Shown: one piece after another, positions 1-8,313 of the stretch
Numbering within the stretch: the first letter of the stretch is position 1
Layout: every line of letters starts with the position of its first letter
Source of the DNA: an uncultured Bacteroidota bacterium
Lineage (GTDB): Bacteria > Bacteroidota > Bacteroidia > Bacteroidales > P3
Length of the DNA stretch: 64,000 nt
Assembly (NCBI GenBank): GCA_902777005.1
Contig: CACYSB010000007.1
Span: 1-64,000, forward strand
Reading direction: 5' to 3'
Position numbers and translations under genes: made by a program
The notes under the pieces: generated by a model
The model's database searches: none
The model's input: the letters and a program-made list of their open reading frames with translations, nothing else
What the model was told of the DNA's origin: nothing

Positions 1-249
1 GACATCGGAGAGGTGTCAACCGTTGTGCCGCACCTGCTCAGCGACTGTTGGCGTTGGGCTGCCGACAAGGAGCCTATGCTGCAAGGTTGCGAACTGGAGA
101 TGAATACCATACCAGCCGTCACGTGGTGTGACCAATGCAAGAGTGAATATCCCACTGTCGCCAATGGCCGCACCTGTCCACATTGCGGTAGCGGCAACAC
201 CTGGCTGCTCCGTGGCAATGAAGTGGAAATACGCGAGATAAAAGTATAA
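1..249 (+). CDS. hypA: Hydrogenase/urease nickel incorporation protein HypA (3' part)
   Basis: The reading frame is open from the first base and ends at a TAA at 247-249, so the 5' end lies outside the window; 82 codons are visible. The visible part begins in the conserved Ile-Gly-Glu segment of HypA (I-G-E-V-S-T-V-V-P) and continues through an alpha/beta region into a zinc-binding loop with two CxxC-type pairs (C-D-Q-C and C-P-H-C-G-S), as in the family. HypA passes nickel to the maturing large subunit of NiFe hydrogenase, with HypB, in the cytoplasm. The GTG at base 13 is an internal valine, not a start. The partner hyp or hydrogenase genes would lie upstream; none is visible here, so the target enzyme cannot be named. 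Confidence 0.88.
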   Translation, partial: DIGEVSTVVPHLLSDCWRWAADKEPMLQGCELEMNTIPAVTWCDQCKSEYPTVANGRTCPHCGSGNTWLLRGNEVEIREIKV

Positions 250-268
250 CATTTAAACTATAACAATT

Positions 269-616
269 ATGTCTTGTTTTATAGTACCCATGACCCAGGC
301 GATAGCCACTACTGCCTATCGCAAACTAAACGCTAAAAAAATCGAGGCGACAGGGGCTACAGCTCTGATGCGTCATGTGCCGGCATTGGAGAAGATGCTA
401 TGGGGCGGCACCGTTATGCTCATTGTTGACCATATTATTAGTGGCGAAGTCACATGGCGCTACCCCTTCTTTACAGCCCTCACCGAAGCTGGCGGCGCCG
501 ATGTGATGCTCCGCGAGATGCTGACCGTCGGTCTGCCCATGTCGCTAGTTCTTACTGCCGTATGGGTAGTATACGCCTTCGCCAAAGAAAGAAAAACCCA
601 AACAATCAAACAATAA
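269..616 (+). CDS. Small inner-membrane protein of unknown function
   Basis: 115 residues starting at ATG 269, 19 bases after hypA. About 30 residues in comes a basic stretch, then two clear hydrophobic segments (around W45-I56, and L88-F104 containing P-M-S-L-V-L-T-A-V-W-V-V-Y), and the C-terminus is short and basic. I do not recognise a family. The tight spacing to hypA before it and to the DUF5692-like membrane protein after it (20 bases) suggests co-transcription and perhaps a shared membrane role, but nothing in the sequence shows the function. Confidence 0.6.
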   Translation: MSCFIVPMTQAIATTAYRKLNAKKIEATGATALMRHVPALEKMLWGGTVMLIVDHIISGEVTWRYPFFTALTEAGGADVMLREMLTVGLPMSLVLTAVWVVYAFAKERKTQTIKQ

Positions 617-636
617 CACAAACAAAAACCAACATT

Positions 637-1728
637 ATGTTTTTCCAAGTTTATGGGGCTGATGCCCTCGTACAATGGGGAATGCTGCTTGTCGTACTGG
701 CAGGCTTGATTCTCTGGAATGAATTTGCCCGTCGCACCAAGATGGGCGGTGCAATCACCTTCTTCGTCATCCCGGTACTGCTGACCGTCTACTTCGTGGC
801 CATCGCCATCGGAGCACGTTCCGGCGCCGAGTGGGCTGTGAACAACCAGACCCACATCTACATGAACGGCTGGTTCCACTATGCCAAGCTCTATGCCGCC
901 CTCACCGGCTGCATTGGCTTCATGATGATTAAGTACAAATGGGGCATCGGCGCCAAACACTGGTTCAAGCCCTTCCCCTTCGTCATCGTCGCCATCAACA
1001 TCCTCATCGCCGTCGTCTCCGACTTTGAGAGCGCCGTCATGGGATGGAACAAGTGGTGGCTCAGCAGTGAGGGTGTGTGGCTCTTCGGCGGCTGGCACAA
1101 TGTCTTCAACGGCCTCGCTGGTATCCTCAACATCTTCTGTATGACTGCCTGGTGGAACGTCTATGCCTCGAAGGACAAGAAAGACATGATCTGGGCCGAC
1201 ATGACGTGGGTCTACATCGTCATCTACGACATCTGGAACTTCGCATACACCTACAACTGCCTGCCCACCCACAGCTGGTACTGCGGCATCGCCCTGCTGC
1301 TGGCTCCCACGGTGGCTGCCCTGCTGTGGAACCGCGGCGGCTGGATCCAGAACCGTGCCAACACCCTGGCCATCTGGTGCATGTTCGCACAGGTGTTCCC
1401 CCTCTTCCAGGAGACCTTCAAGGACGGCCGCCAGTGGTTCAGCTGGGCCGTGCTGCCCGTGCAGTATCCCGATGGTGTCGAGACCATCAAGCAGCTCTAC
1501 GACGTCGCCGGTGGTGAAGCCGCCGCTGTCGGCACCACAGTTGACACCGTGGCAGCCAACCCCACAATGATGACCGTCATCAGCGCTCTCGCTCTTGTGA
1601 CCAACATCATCGCCCTCACCTATATAATCTGTGTATCGAAGAAACGTCACATCAATCCTTACAAGCAGGACGTCTTTGTTAACCAGAAGTACTACAAGGA
1701 CGCCATGGCTCGCGCCGATGTGGAATAA
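637..1728 (+). CDS. DUF5692-like polytopic membrane protein
   Basis: 363 residues from ATG 637 (M-F-F-Q-V-Y-G). In-frame codons upstream run through the previous gene, so this ATG is preferred. The protein is very rich in Trp, Phe and Ile and has about nine to ten hydrophobic segments (for example G-M-L-L-V-V-L-A-G-L-I-L-W near residue 15 and A-L-A-L-V-T-N-I-I-A-L-T-Y-I-I-C-V near the C-terminus). It ends in a short charged cytosolic-type tail. It resembles the DUF5692 family of Bacteroidota and Firmicutes membrane proteins, whose function is unknown; the family call is from memory of its Trp-rich pattern. A strong terminator follows at 1776-1809, so hypA and the two membrane genes probably end a common transcript. 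Confidence 0.6.
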   Translation: MFFQVYGADALVQWGMLLVVLAGLILWNEFARRTKMGGAITFFVIPVLLTVYFVAIAIGARSGAEWAVNNQTHIYMNGWFHYAKLYAALTGCIGFMMIKYKWGIGAKHWFKPFPFVIVAINILIAVVSDFESAVMGWNKWWLSSEGVWLFGGWHNVFNGLAGILNIFCMTAWWNVYASKDKKDMIWADMTWVYIVIYDIWNFAYTYNCLPTHSWYCGIALLLAPTVAALLWNRGGWIQNRANTLAIWCMFAQVFPLFQETFKDGRQWFSWAVLPVQYPDGVETIKQLYDVAGGEAAAVGTTVDTVAANPTMMTVISALALVTNIIALTYIICVSKKRHINPYKQDVFVNQKYYKDAMARADVE

Positions 1729-1775
1729 TTGAAAATGACACTTTGAGAAACATTGTTTTATGTTTCTCTGCAAAA

Positions 1776-1809
1776 GAAGAGAGGTCAAGCGTCTGCTTGA
1801 CCTCTCTTC
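1776..1809 (+). terminator. Intrinsic terminator after the DUF5692-like gene
   Basis: A perfect 15-bp inverted repeat (left arm 1776-1790, loop GTCT 1791-1794, right arm 1795-1809) is followed by CTTTTATTTTG. It lies 47 bases after the stop codon at 1728. Confidence 0.85.
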
Positions 1810-1840
1810 CTTTTATTTTGTCTGCTGCCGTTTTCTGCCA

Positions 1841-2238
1841 TCAGGACGTGTTTATCATCTGGAATAACAAACTGGCATATAACCTATCTGAGGCATCACG
1901 GTCATCGTCCTCTATCTTGTTTTTGGTGAAGAGGATTTCGTCGTTATTGAATCCCACATGTCCAACACTCCATGCTTGTCCTATTTGTTGAACTGCTGCG
2001 TTATCGTCATCGCCTTCGATGGGGGATAACTACATGTATCTGGTTCGAAGTTGAGTCTTCAAATGCCACCAGACGTTGTTCCAGTGCCTCGCATTGCTGT
2101 GCAATCAGCAATCATAAATAGTCGTTTTCCTGTCGGTCAATCAACTCTGACTGCCAGTCGGCGTGCGATGGAACATTGCATACTGTCAATGCAAGCATAA
2201 GCAATGAAGCGGGCTGGAAAAGAAAAAAAAACTCCCAT
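1841..2238 (-). pseudogene. Decayed TPM-domain (YgcG/Psb32-like) secreted protein gene
   Basis: The minus strand encodes a recognisable TPM domain broken across frames. One frame gives a hydrophobic signal-like segment (L-L-M-L-A-L-T-V-C) and then A-L-E-Q-R-L-V-A-F-E-D-S-T-S-N-Q-I-H-V-V, with a TGA between them. A +1 shift then gives G-Q-A-W-S-V-G-H-V-G-F-N-N-D-E, matching the W-x-V-G-x-x-x-F-N-N-G stretch of TPM proteins, and ends at a TGA (1841-1843). An ATG at 2236-2238 would join the signal segment only after a shift in a 9-A run. So there are at least two frameshifts and one in-frame stop in about 400 bases, and the C-terminal half of the usual length is missing. TPM proteins are secreted or membrane-anchored; the functional copy is not in this window. 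Confidence 0.72.
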
Positions 2239-2289
2239 CATTTATCGACTTTTTTGATGATAAAATAAGCCAGAATGAAAAAAAATGTG

Positions 2290-2297
2290 TACTTTTG
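2290..2297 (+). promoter_or_regulatory. Bacteroidota -7 promoter box (TACTTTTG)
   Basis: TACTTTTG fits the TAnnTTTG -7 consensus. No TTTG is at the usual 19-21 base distance upstream. A transcript from here would carry a leader of roughly 220 bases before the small membrane protein at 2525. Within that leader a 7-bp stem GCGCCCA/TGGGCGC (2461-2467 with 2490-2496) precedes a run of six T; whether it has a role is unknown. Confidence 0.5.
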
Positions 2298-2524
2298 CAA
2301 TTTGTTTACAGGAGCAATCGACGAAAAGAATAATATGACCGATTTTTTGAAAACAGATTGATCCCGAGAGAGAATAAAGTGTCAAAGAAGAATAAAATAA
2401 ACGCACAGAATCAGCTATCTACGATAAATATAGACTCTATAATTCAGTGTAAGAAAGAGAGCGCCCAATCCTTCAGGGGGTGCAAAGAAATGGGCGCAGA
2501 CAAAGAGCTTTTTTGTTTGCCAAG

Positions 2525-2734
2525 ATGACTAAAACTATACTGATAGTGCTGGGAGTAGCCATAGCCGTTGTGGCTTTGATGATGGCTGGTCTGGGTATAA
2601 AGATGCTCTTTAAGAAGGAGAAAGAGTTTAAGCGTCCCTGCACCAACGCCGACCCCAAGACAGGCCGCTGCGCCAACTGTACCTGTGGGCGGAAAGAGAC
2701 ACCTACAGTCCTAAAAGACAACGCAAAAAAGTAA
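2525..2734 (+). CDS. Small single-pass membrane protein with Cys-rich tail (NqrM/DUF539-like)
   Basis: 69 residues from ATG 2525. An upstream in-frame ATG (2480) would add a basic, non-hydrophobic extension, so the inner ATG, which starts the membrane helix, is preferred. The layout is one N-terminal transmembrane helix (about residues 4-25), a basic linker F-K-K-E-K-E-F-K-R, then a cysteine motif C-T-N-A-D-P-K-T-G-R-C-A-N-C-T-C-G. This helix-plus-four-Cys architecture resembles the small DUF539/NqrM proteins that help assemble Na+-translocating NADH:quinone reductase, but the Cys spacing is only similar and no nqr genes are in view. Function is inferred only. Confidence 0.5.
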   Translation: MTKTILIVLGVAIAVVALMMAGLGIKMLFKKEKEFKRPCTNADPKTGRCANCTCGRKETPTVLKDNAKK

Positions 2735-2794
2735 CGTTGACTCTTGTTGATAAAGATTTCATTTCTTTTTTATTACAATTCGCGATAAAAGTCG

Positions 2795-2802
2795 TATCTT
2801 TG
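2795..2802 (+). promoter_or_regulatory. Bacteroidota -7 promoter box (TATCTTTG) almost touching the start codon
   Basis: TATCTTTG is a perfect TAnnTTTG match. The ATG of the acyltransferase at 2812 is only nine bases past the box, so transcription would start within a few bases of the start codon. Confidence 0.7.
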
Positions 2803-2811
2803 CAGTCCGAA

Positions 2812-3408
2812 ATGAGACGCATCTGGATTGCAATAGTAAAACTATTAGGCTGGAAATTCATCCTTCCGGCATCTGGCACACGCCCTGAATTGAAGCGCTG
2901 CATCTTTGTGGTAGCGCCCCACACAGCTATAGCCGATTTTACCATCGGTGCAGCCTACCTGTGGAGCCTCGATGTAAACGGCCACGTGTTCATAAAGAAA
3001 GAGTTTTTCCGCTGGCCTGTAAAGGATCTGATGCTGAAAAACGGATGCATACCCATTGACCGCGGCAACCGCCACAACGGCATGATAGAATCCGCCGTGC
3101 GCGAGTTTGCCAAAGAAGGCACCTTTTCCATAGCCATCACCCCCGAAGCCACACGCAAGCCTGTGCGCCGATGGAAACGCGGCTTTTGGGAGATAGCGCA
3201 CCAGGCAGGTGTGCCAATCGTACCGGCATTCATGGATTTCCGCAAAAAAGAGATTAGCCTCGGCGAGGCAATATGGACCACAGACGACTACGACGCTGAC
3301 CTATTGAAGGTGCGCAGGCTCTACAAGAAAGAAATGGCCAAATACCCTGATATGTTTATAGAGGTGGACGATGCAGACACCGTCACACAAAACGAAAATA
3401 AAAAATAA
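2812..3408 (+). CDS. PlsC-like 1-acyl-glycerol-3-phosphate acyltransferase family protein
   Basis: 198 residues from ATG 2812; the in-frame ATG at 2737 would place the -7 promoter box inside the gene and is rejected. The H-x4-D acyltransferase motif is H37-T-A-I-A-D42. The second block is P-E-A-T-R-K-P near residue 111, in place of the more usual E-G-T-R. The short length and the W-I-A-I-V-K-L-L-G-W-K start match the small Bacteroidota acyltransferases that esterify lysophosphatidate or a similar acceptor at the inner membrane. The acceptor cannot be told from sequence. purL follows after eight bases, so the two are probably co-transcribed although their functions do not obviously connect. 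Confidence 0.75.
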   Translation: MRRIWIAIVKLLGWKFILPASGTRPELKRCIFVVAPHTAIADFTIGAAYLWSLDVNGHVFIKKEFFRWPVKDLMLKNGCIPIDRGNRHNGMIESAVREFAKEGTFSIAITPEATRKPVRRWKRGFWEIAHQAGVPIVPAFMDFRKKEISLGEAIWTTDDYDADLLKVRRLYKKEMAKYPDMFIEVDDADTVTQNENKK

Positions 3409-3416
3409 GACACAAT

Positions 3417-6400
3417 ATGGTAAGAAGAATCTTTGTTGAGAAGAAGGCTCCCTACGCCGTGAAGGCAAAGGAACTAAAGAACGAAATGAGCGAGTACCTC
3501 GGCATTGATGCCGAAGAGGTGCGCGTTCTTATACGCTACGATGTGGAGAATGTGAGCGACGCCACATTTGCACAGGCCAAGCAGACTGTGTTCAGCGAGC
3601 CGCCGGTGGACGATGTCTACGAGGAAGAGTTTCCCCACAAGGCCTCGGACTTTTGCTTCACGGTGGAGTACCTGCCCGGCCAGTTCGACCAGCGCGCCGA
3701 CTCCGCCGAACAGTGCGTCAAGCTGCTCAACGACGCCGAGGAACCTATCATCAAAAGTGCCACGACTTATATCATCAGCGGCAAGCTGAGCGACGAACAG
3801 CGACAGGCTGTGGTTAAGCACTGCGTCAACCCCGTCGACAGCCGCGTGACTGACGAGCCCAAGCCCACAACCCTCGAAGACCACTTCGACGAGCCCGCCG
3901 ATGTCATCACCTTCGACGGCTTCAAGGATATGGCAGAGCCCAAGCTGAAAGAGATCTACGACAGCCTCGGACTTGCCATGACCTTCGCCGACTTCAAGCA
4001 CATCCAGCGCTACTTCCACGACGAAGAACACCGCAATCCCACCATGACGGAGATTCGCGTGCTCGACACCTACTGGAGCGACCACTGCCGCCACACCACC
4101 TTCGCCACCGAACTCAAAGACGTGAAGTTCGACGACGGTTATTATAAACCCCTCATCGAGGGCGCCTTCAAGCAGTACCTTGCCGACCACAAAGAGCAGT
4201 ACACCGGCCGCAACGACAAGTTCGTCTGCCTGATGGACATCGGCACCCTCGCCGCCAAGCGCCTAAAAAAGGCCGGTATCCTCGACGACCAGGAGCCCAG
4301 CGACGAAATCAACGCCTGCTCCATCGTGGTCCCCGTGGTCATCGACGGCAACAAGGAGGAGTGGCTCATCAACTTCAAGAACGAAACCCACAACCACCCC
4401 ACCGAGATAGAGCCCTTCGGTGGTGCTGCCACCTGCCTCGGCGGCTGCATACGCGACCCGCTCTCGGGCCGTACCTATGTATACCAGGCTATGCGTGTGA
4501 CCGGTGCAGCCGACCCCACCAAGCCTCTAAATGAGACCTTGCCTGGCAAACTACCGCAGCGCAAGATTGTCACCACCGCCGCCCACGGCTACAGCAGCTA
4601 TGGCAACCAGATTGGTCTGGCCACGGGCTTGGTGAACGAGATATACCACCCCAACTACGTGGCCAAGCGCATGGAGATCGGCGCCGTCATCGCCGCCGCC
4701 CCGCGTCGCGCCGTACAACGCCTCACCAGCGACCCAGGCGACATCATTATCTTGCTTGGAGGCCGCACCGGCCGCGACGGTATCGGAGGTGCTACCGGTG
4801 CATCGAAGAGCCACACCACCAAGTCGTTGACCACCTGTGGCGCCGAGGTGCAGAAGGGTAATGCCCCCACCGAGCGCAAGATACAGCGCCTGTTCCGCCG
4901 CGAGGAGGTGTCGCGCATTATCAAGAAGTGCAACGACTTCGGCGCCGGTGGCGTGAGCGTTGCGATAGGCGAGCTGGCTGACGGCCTGCAAATCAACCTC
5001 GACCGCGTGCCTAAAAAATACGCAGGCCTCGACGGCACCGAGTTGGCCATCAGCGAGAGCCAGGAGCGTATGGCCGTCGTCGTCGACCCTAAGGATGTCG
5101 ACCTGATGCTCAAATACGCCGACGAGGAGAACCTCGAGGCAACGGTGGTCGCCACCGTCACCGAGGAGCCCCGCATGGTCATCAGCTGGCGCGGCAAGGA
5201 GATTGTCAACCTCAGTCGCCGCTTCATTGACACCAATGGCGCACACCAAGAGACCACCGTCAGCGTCAGCATGCCCACCCAGCCCACCACCACTCAACCC
5301 ACCAAATCCATCAAGGAGACGTGGCTCTCTACGCTGAGCGACCTCAACGTCTGCTCGCAGAAGGGCCTCGTCGAGATGTTCGACAGCAGCATCGGTGCCG
5401 GCAGCGTGGTGATGCCCTTCGGCGGCAAGTACCAGCTGACGCCCACCCAGAGCATGATTGGCAAGCTGCCCCTGCTTGACGGCAAGTGCGACACTGTGAC
5501 CATCATGTCATACGGCATGGACCCCTACCAGACCTCATGGAGTCCCTTCCACGGCGCCGTCTACGCGGTGCTGTCGTCGGTAGCCAAAATCGCCGCCGCC
5601 GGTGGCGACGCCAGCCGCGTGCGACTGACCTTCCAGGAATACTTCAAGAAACTGGGCAACGACCCATACCGCTGGGGTGAGCCCTTCTCCGCCCTCCTCG
5701 GCGCCTACAATGCCCAGATGGGCCTCAAGCTGCCTGCCATCGGCGGCAAGGACTCCATGTCCGGCACCTTCAACGACATCGACGTGCCGCCGACGCTCTG
5801 CTCCTTCGCAGTGGGCATCAGCGACCTACGGCATGTCGTCACCTCCGAGCTGAAGAATGCCGGCAACAAACTCGTCCTTCTCGACGTCAAGGAGAAAGAG
5901 TACGGCATGCCCGACTACGAGGACGCCCTCAGCCAATACGCCGCCCTGCGCAAAGCCATCGAAGTCGGACAGGTCAAGAGCGCCTATGCCCTCGGCTTCG
6001 GCGGCATCATCGAGGCCGTCAGCAAGATGGCATTCGGCAACAAGCTGGGCGTGAAACTCACCACCGACCAAGAGCTTACCGCCAAGCACTACGGATGGAT
6101 TGTCGTAGAGGTGGAGAACGCCAACGACCTGCCCTTCCGCAGCACTGTACTCGGCGAAGTCATTGCCGCCCCTGTATTCGAGGCCAACGACGAGCAGATA
6201 GCCATCGAAGAAGCCCTTGCTGCATGGCAGAAGACCCTTGAAGGCGTCTTCCCAACCCGCACCGTAGGTTCCGTCTGCTGCGATGCCATCGCAACAGACA
6301 CCTTCAAAGCAAAGGACATACACCTCTGCTCCCACAAGGTGGCCAAGCCCCACGTCTTCATCCCCGCCTTCCCCGGCACCAACTGCGAATACGACAGTGC

Positions 6401-7142
6401 CCGTGCCTTCAACCGCGCCGGTGCCGAGAGCGAGATTATCGTCTTCCGCAACCAGAACGGCCAGCAGATACGCGAGAGCGTCGACGCCTACGTAGATGCC
6501 ATCCACCGCAGCCAGATTGTCATGATTCCCGGCGGCTTTAGCGCCGGCGATGAGCCCGAAGGCTCGGCCAAGTTCATCACCAGCGTCTTCCGCAACCAGC
6601 GCATCGCCGACGCAGTGATGGAACTCCTCAACAAGCGTGACGGCCTGATGCTAGGCATCTGCAACGGCTTCCAGGCCCTCGTGAAACTCGGCCTCGTGCC
6701 CTACGGCGAGATACGTCCGCAGGCCGCCGACGCCCCCACGCTGACCTTCAACACCATCGGCCGCCACCAGAGCAAGATGGCCTACACGCGCATCACCAGC
6801 AACCTCAGCCCGTGGCTGCGCAAAGCCGAGCTGGGCGGTGTCTACACCATCCCCATCTCGCACGGCGAAGGACGCTTCGTGGCTCCGCAGGAGTGGCTCG
6901 ACCGCCTCTTCAAGAACGGCCAGGTGGCCACACAGTACTGCGGTTTCGACGGCATGCCCACCATGGACGAGGAGTTCAACATGAACGGCTCCTACATGGC
7001 CATCGAGGGCATCACCAGCCCCGACGGCCGCGTGCTCGGCAAAATGGGCCACAGCGAACGACGCAGCAAAGGCAGTGCAATGAACATATACGGCAACGAC
7101 GACCAGCAGATATTCGAGTCCGGTGTGGAATACTTCAAATAA
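3417..7142 (+). CDS. purL: Phosphoribosylformylglycinamidine synthase (large single-chain PurL)
   Basis: 1241 residues, the expected length for the single-chain enzyme of purine synthesis that converts FGAR, glutamine and ATP to FGAM in the cytoplasm. The N-terminal PurS-like segment is followed by two AIR-synthase-type halves; the F-K-N-E-T-H-N-H-P-T-E-I segment near residue 320 is the metal/ATP region. The C-terminal glutamine amidotransferase has nucleophile Cys1082 (G-I-C-N-G-F-Q) and the H-x-E pair His1212/Glu1214 (G-H-S-E-R). ATG 3417 follows the acyltransferase stop by eight bases. The stop overlaps the start of the next gene (TAATG at 7140-7144). Confidence 0.97.
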   Translation: MVRRIFVEKKAPYAVKAKELKNEMSEYLGIDAEEVRVLIRYDVENVSDATFAQAKQTVFSEPPVDDVYEEEFPHKASDFCFTVEYLPGQFDQRADSAEQCVKLLNDAEEPIIKSATTYIISGKLSDEQRQAVVKHCVNPVDSRVTDEPKPTTLEDHFDEPADVITFDGFKDMAEPKLKEIYDSLGLAMTFADFKHIQRYFHDEEHRNPTMTEIRVLDTYWSDHCRHTTFATELKDVKFDDGYYKPLIEGAFKQYLADHKEQYTGRNDKFVCLMDIGTLAAKRLKKAGILDDQEPSDEINACSIVVPVVIDGNKEEWLINFKNETHNHPTEIEPFGGAATCLGGCIRDPLSGRTYVYQAMRVTGAADPTKPLNETLPGKLPQRKIVTTAAHGYSSYGNQIGLATGLVNEIYHPNYVAKRMEIGAVIAAAPRRAVQRLTSDPGDIIILLGGRTGRDGIGGATGASKSHTTKSLTTCGAEVQKGNAPTERKIQRLFRREEVSRIIKKCNDFGAGGVSVAIGELADGLQINLDRVPKKYAGLDGTELAISESQERMAVVVDPKDVDLMLKYADEENLEATVVATVTEEPRMVISWRGKEIVNLSRRFIDTNGAHQETTVSVSMPTQPTTTQPTKSIKETWLSTLSDLNVCSQKGLVEMFDSSIGAGSVVMPFGGKYQLTPTQSMIGKLPLLDGKCDTVTIMSYGMDPYQTSWSPFHGAVYAVLSSVAKIAAAGGDASRVRLTFQEYFKKLGNDPYRWGEPFSALLGAYNAQMGLKLPAIGGKDSMSGTFNDIDVPPTLCSFAVGISDLRHVVTSELKNAGNKLVLLDVKEKEYGMPDYEDALSQYAALRKAIEVGQVKSAYALGFGGIIEAVSKMAFGNKLGVKLTTDQELTAKHYGWIVVEVENANDLPFRSTVLGEVIAAPVFEANDEQIAIEEALAAWQKTLEGVFPTRTVGSVCCDAIATDTFKAKDIHLCSHKVAKPHVFIPAFPGTNCEYDSARAFNRAGAESEIIVFRNQNGQQIRESVDAYVDAIHRSQIVMIPGGFSAGDEPEGSAKFITSVFRNQRIADAVMELLNKRDGLMLGICNGFQALVKLGLVPYGEIRPQAADAPTLTFNTIGRHQSKMAYTRITSNLSPWLRKAELGGVYTIPISHGEGRFVAPQEWLDRLFKNGQVATQYCGFDGMPTMDEEFNMNGSYMAIEGITSPDGRVLGKMGHSERRSKGSAMNIYGNDDQQIFESGVEYFK

Positions 7143-7465
7143 TGGCCAGCAACCCTGACTTTGTGCAGTATATCGTCGACCAGTGCGGCGCAGCAGGCGA
7201 AATTAGCGCCCGCAAGATGTTCGGCGACTGGTGCGTCTACTGCGGAGGCAAGCCCTTCGGCCTGGTGTGCGACAACGGCTTCTATGTCAAACCCACCGAG
7301 GCGGGACGCAAGATGCTGCGCTTCGAGGACATGCGTCCGCCCTACGATGGCGCCAAGCCATACTTCTACATCGAGGATGTGGACGACCACGACTACCTGT
7401 CGGCACTGGTGAAAGCCACCTGCGCAGAGCTGCCTGAGCCTAAACCTAAAAACAACAAGAAATGA
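7142..7465 (+). CDS. TfoX N-terminal domain protein
   Basis: 107 residues. The ATG at 7142 shares its A with the purL stop codon, a translational-coupling arrangement. The sequence has the TfoX-N pattern: R-K-M-F-G-D-W-x-V-Y near residue 23, then G-K-P-F-G-L-V, Y-V-K-P-T, and P-P-Y-D-G-A-K-P-Y-F-Y-I-E ahead of a conserved D-D-x-D-Y-L. In gammaproteobacteria TfoX/Sxy controls competence. The stand-alone N-terminal domain in Bacteroidota is of unknown role, so no competence function is inferred. It ends in a Lys/Asn-rich tail and overlaps the next gene by ATGA. Confidence 0.8.
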   Translation: MASNPDFVQYIVDQCGAAGEISARKMFGDWCVYCGGKPFGLVCDNGFYVKPTEAGRKMLRFEDMRPPYDGAKPYFYIEDVDDHDYLSALVKATCAELPEPKPKNNKK

Positions 7466-8292
7466 AACGACTGACACTCATCATTGGCCTCCTCGTTTTT
7501 ACCCTTGCAGGCTGCAAACACGAAACGAATAGATTCGCCACCCACACTCTCAGCGGCGAGCAGTGTTACCAGGTAACGTTCGACAAAGAGAAAGAGCCGT
7601 GGGGCATTGATTTCGTCACCAAGACTGACTACACGCTGGAGTGGCCCGCCGAGGGTGCTGTGTCGGCCGAGGCCGAGCGCGAACTGCTGCTGCTCTGCTT
7701 CTTGGACAGCAACGCCACCACTTTCAACGAAGCCGCGCAGAAATGGCTCGCCACACCCTTCTCCTACGAGGACGAGATGGACTGCGAGCGCAAACCAGTA
7801 AAAAGCATTGACGAAAACGGCGACTACGGCTACATGCACCTCGAAAGCAACGTCACGGAGGACAGCGCGCTGGCCGTCTTCATCGTCAAGACCGAAAGCT
7901 TTGTCGTCGGCGCCGCCCACGGCATGTATTCTGTCGACTACCTGACCGTCGACAAAGCCACCGGCAACGCCATCCATCTCGCCGACCTTGTCACCGACAC
8001 CAACCTTTTCTGCGAGGCCATAGCCCGCGCCATACAGGACCTCGAGGTGAACACAGAGACGCGCGAATGCCTCTTCGACGAGTTCCGCGACGCCAAGCGC
8101 ATGCCCATGCCCGGCAACTTCATCGTCGACAGCGCCCGCAACAGCATCACCGCAGTCTACAGCCTCTACGAGATAGCCCCCTACGCCTGCGGCATCCAGA
8201 GCGTTGTCCTTCCCATCTTCTGGCTATCCAAGCACGTCCCCCTCACCCCCTACGCCAAGCGCATCTTCGGTCCGGGATGTTCAATTGAATAA
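7462..8292 (+). CDS. DUF3298/RsiV-like lipoprotein
   Basis: 276 residues starting in the ATGA overlap with the TfoX-like gene. There is a lipoprotein signal peptide with lipobox L-A-G-C (Cys17). The remainder fits the DUF4163 plus DUF3298 pattern seen in RsiV-like proteins: a beta-rich first half, G-A-A-H-G-M-Y-S-V-D-Y-L-T-V-D near the middle, G-N-A-I-H-L-A-D-L-V, and a final Y-E-I-A-P-Y-A-C-G-I segment. It is probably anchored in the periplasm or outer membrane. No sigma factor gene is adjacent, so an anti-sigma role is not supported here. The family call is moderate. Confidence 0.65.
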   Translation: MKRLTLIIGLLVFTLAGCKHETNRFATHTLSGEQCYQVTFDKEKEPWGIDFVTKTDYTLEWPAEGAVSAEAERELLLLCFLDSNATTFNEAAQKWLATPFSYEDEMDCERKPVKSIDENGDYGYMHLESNVTEDSALAVFIVKTESFVVGAAHGMYSVDYLTVDKATGNAIHLADLVTDTNLFCEAIARAIQDLEVNTETRECLFDEFRDAKRMPMPGNFIVDSARNSITAVYSLYEIAPYACGIQSVVLPIFWLSKHVPLTPYAKRIFGPGCSIE

Positions 8293-8313
8293 AACAACAA
8301 AACCTTTATATCT

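Noticed and set aside
1743..1991. 82-codon plus-strand frame after the DUF5692-like gene
   Set aside because: It contains the terminator and lies opposite the TPM pseudogene; the minus-strand match explains this region better.
7142..7465. Natural-competence regulator from the TfoX match
   Set aside because: Only the N-terminal TfoX domain is present, and no competence genes are in view; the match does not support that function.
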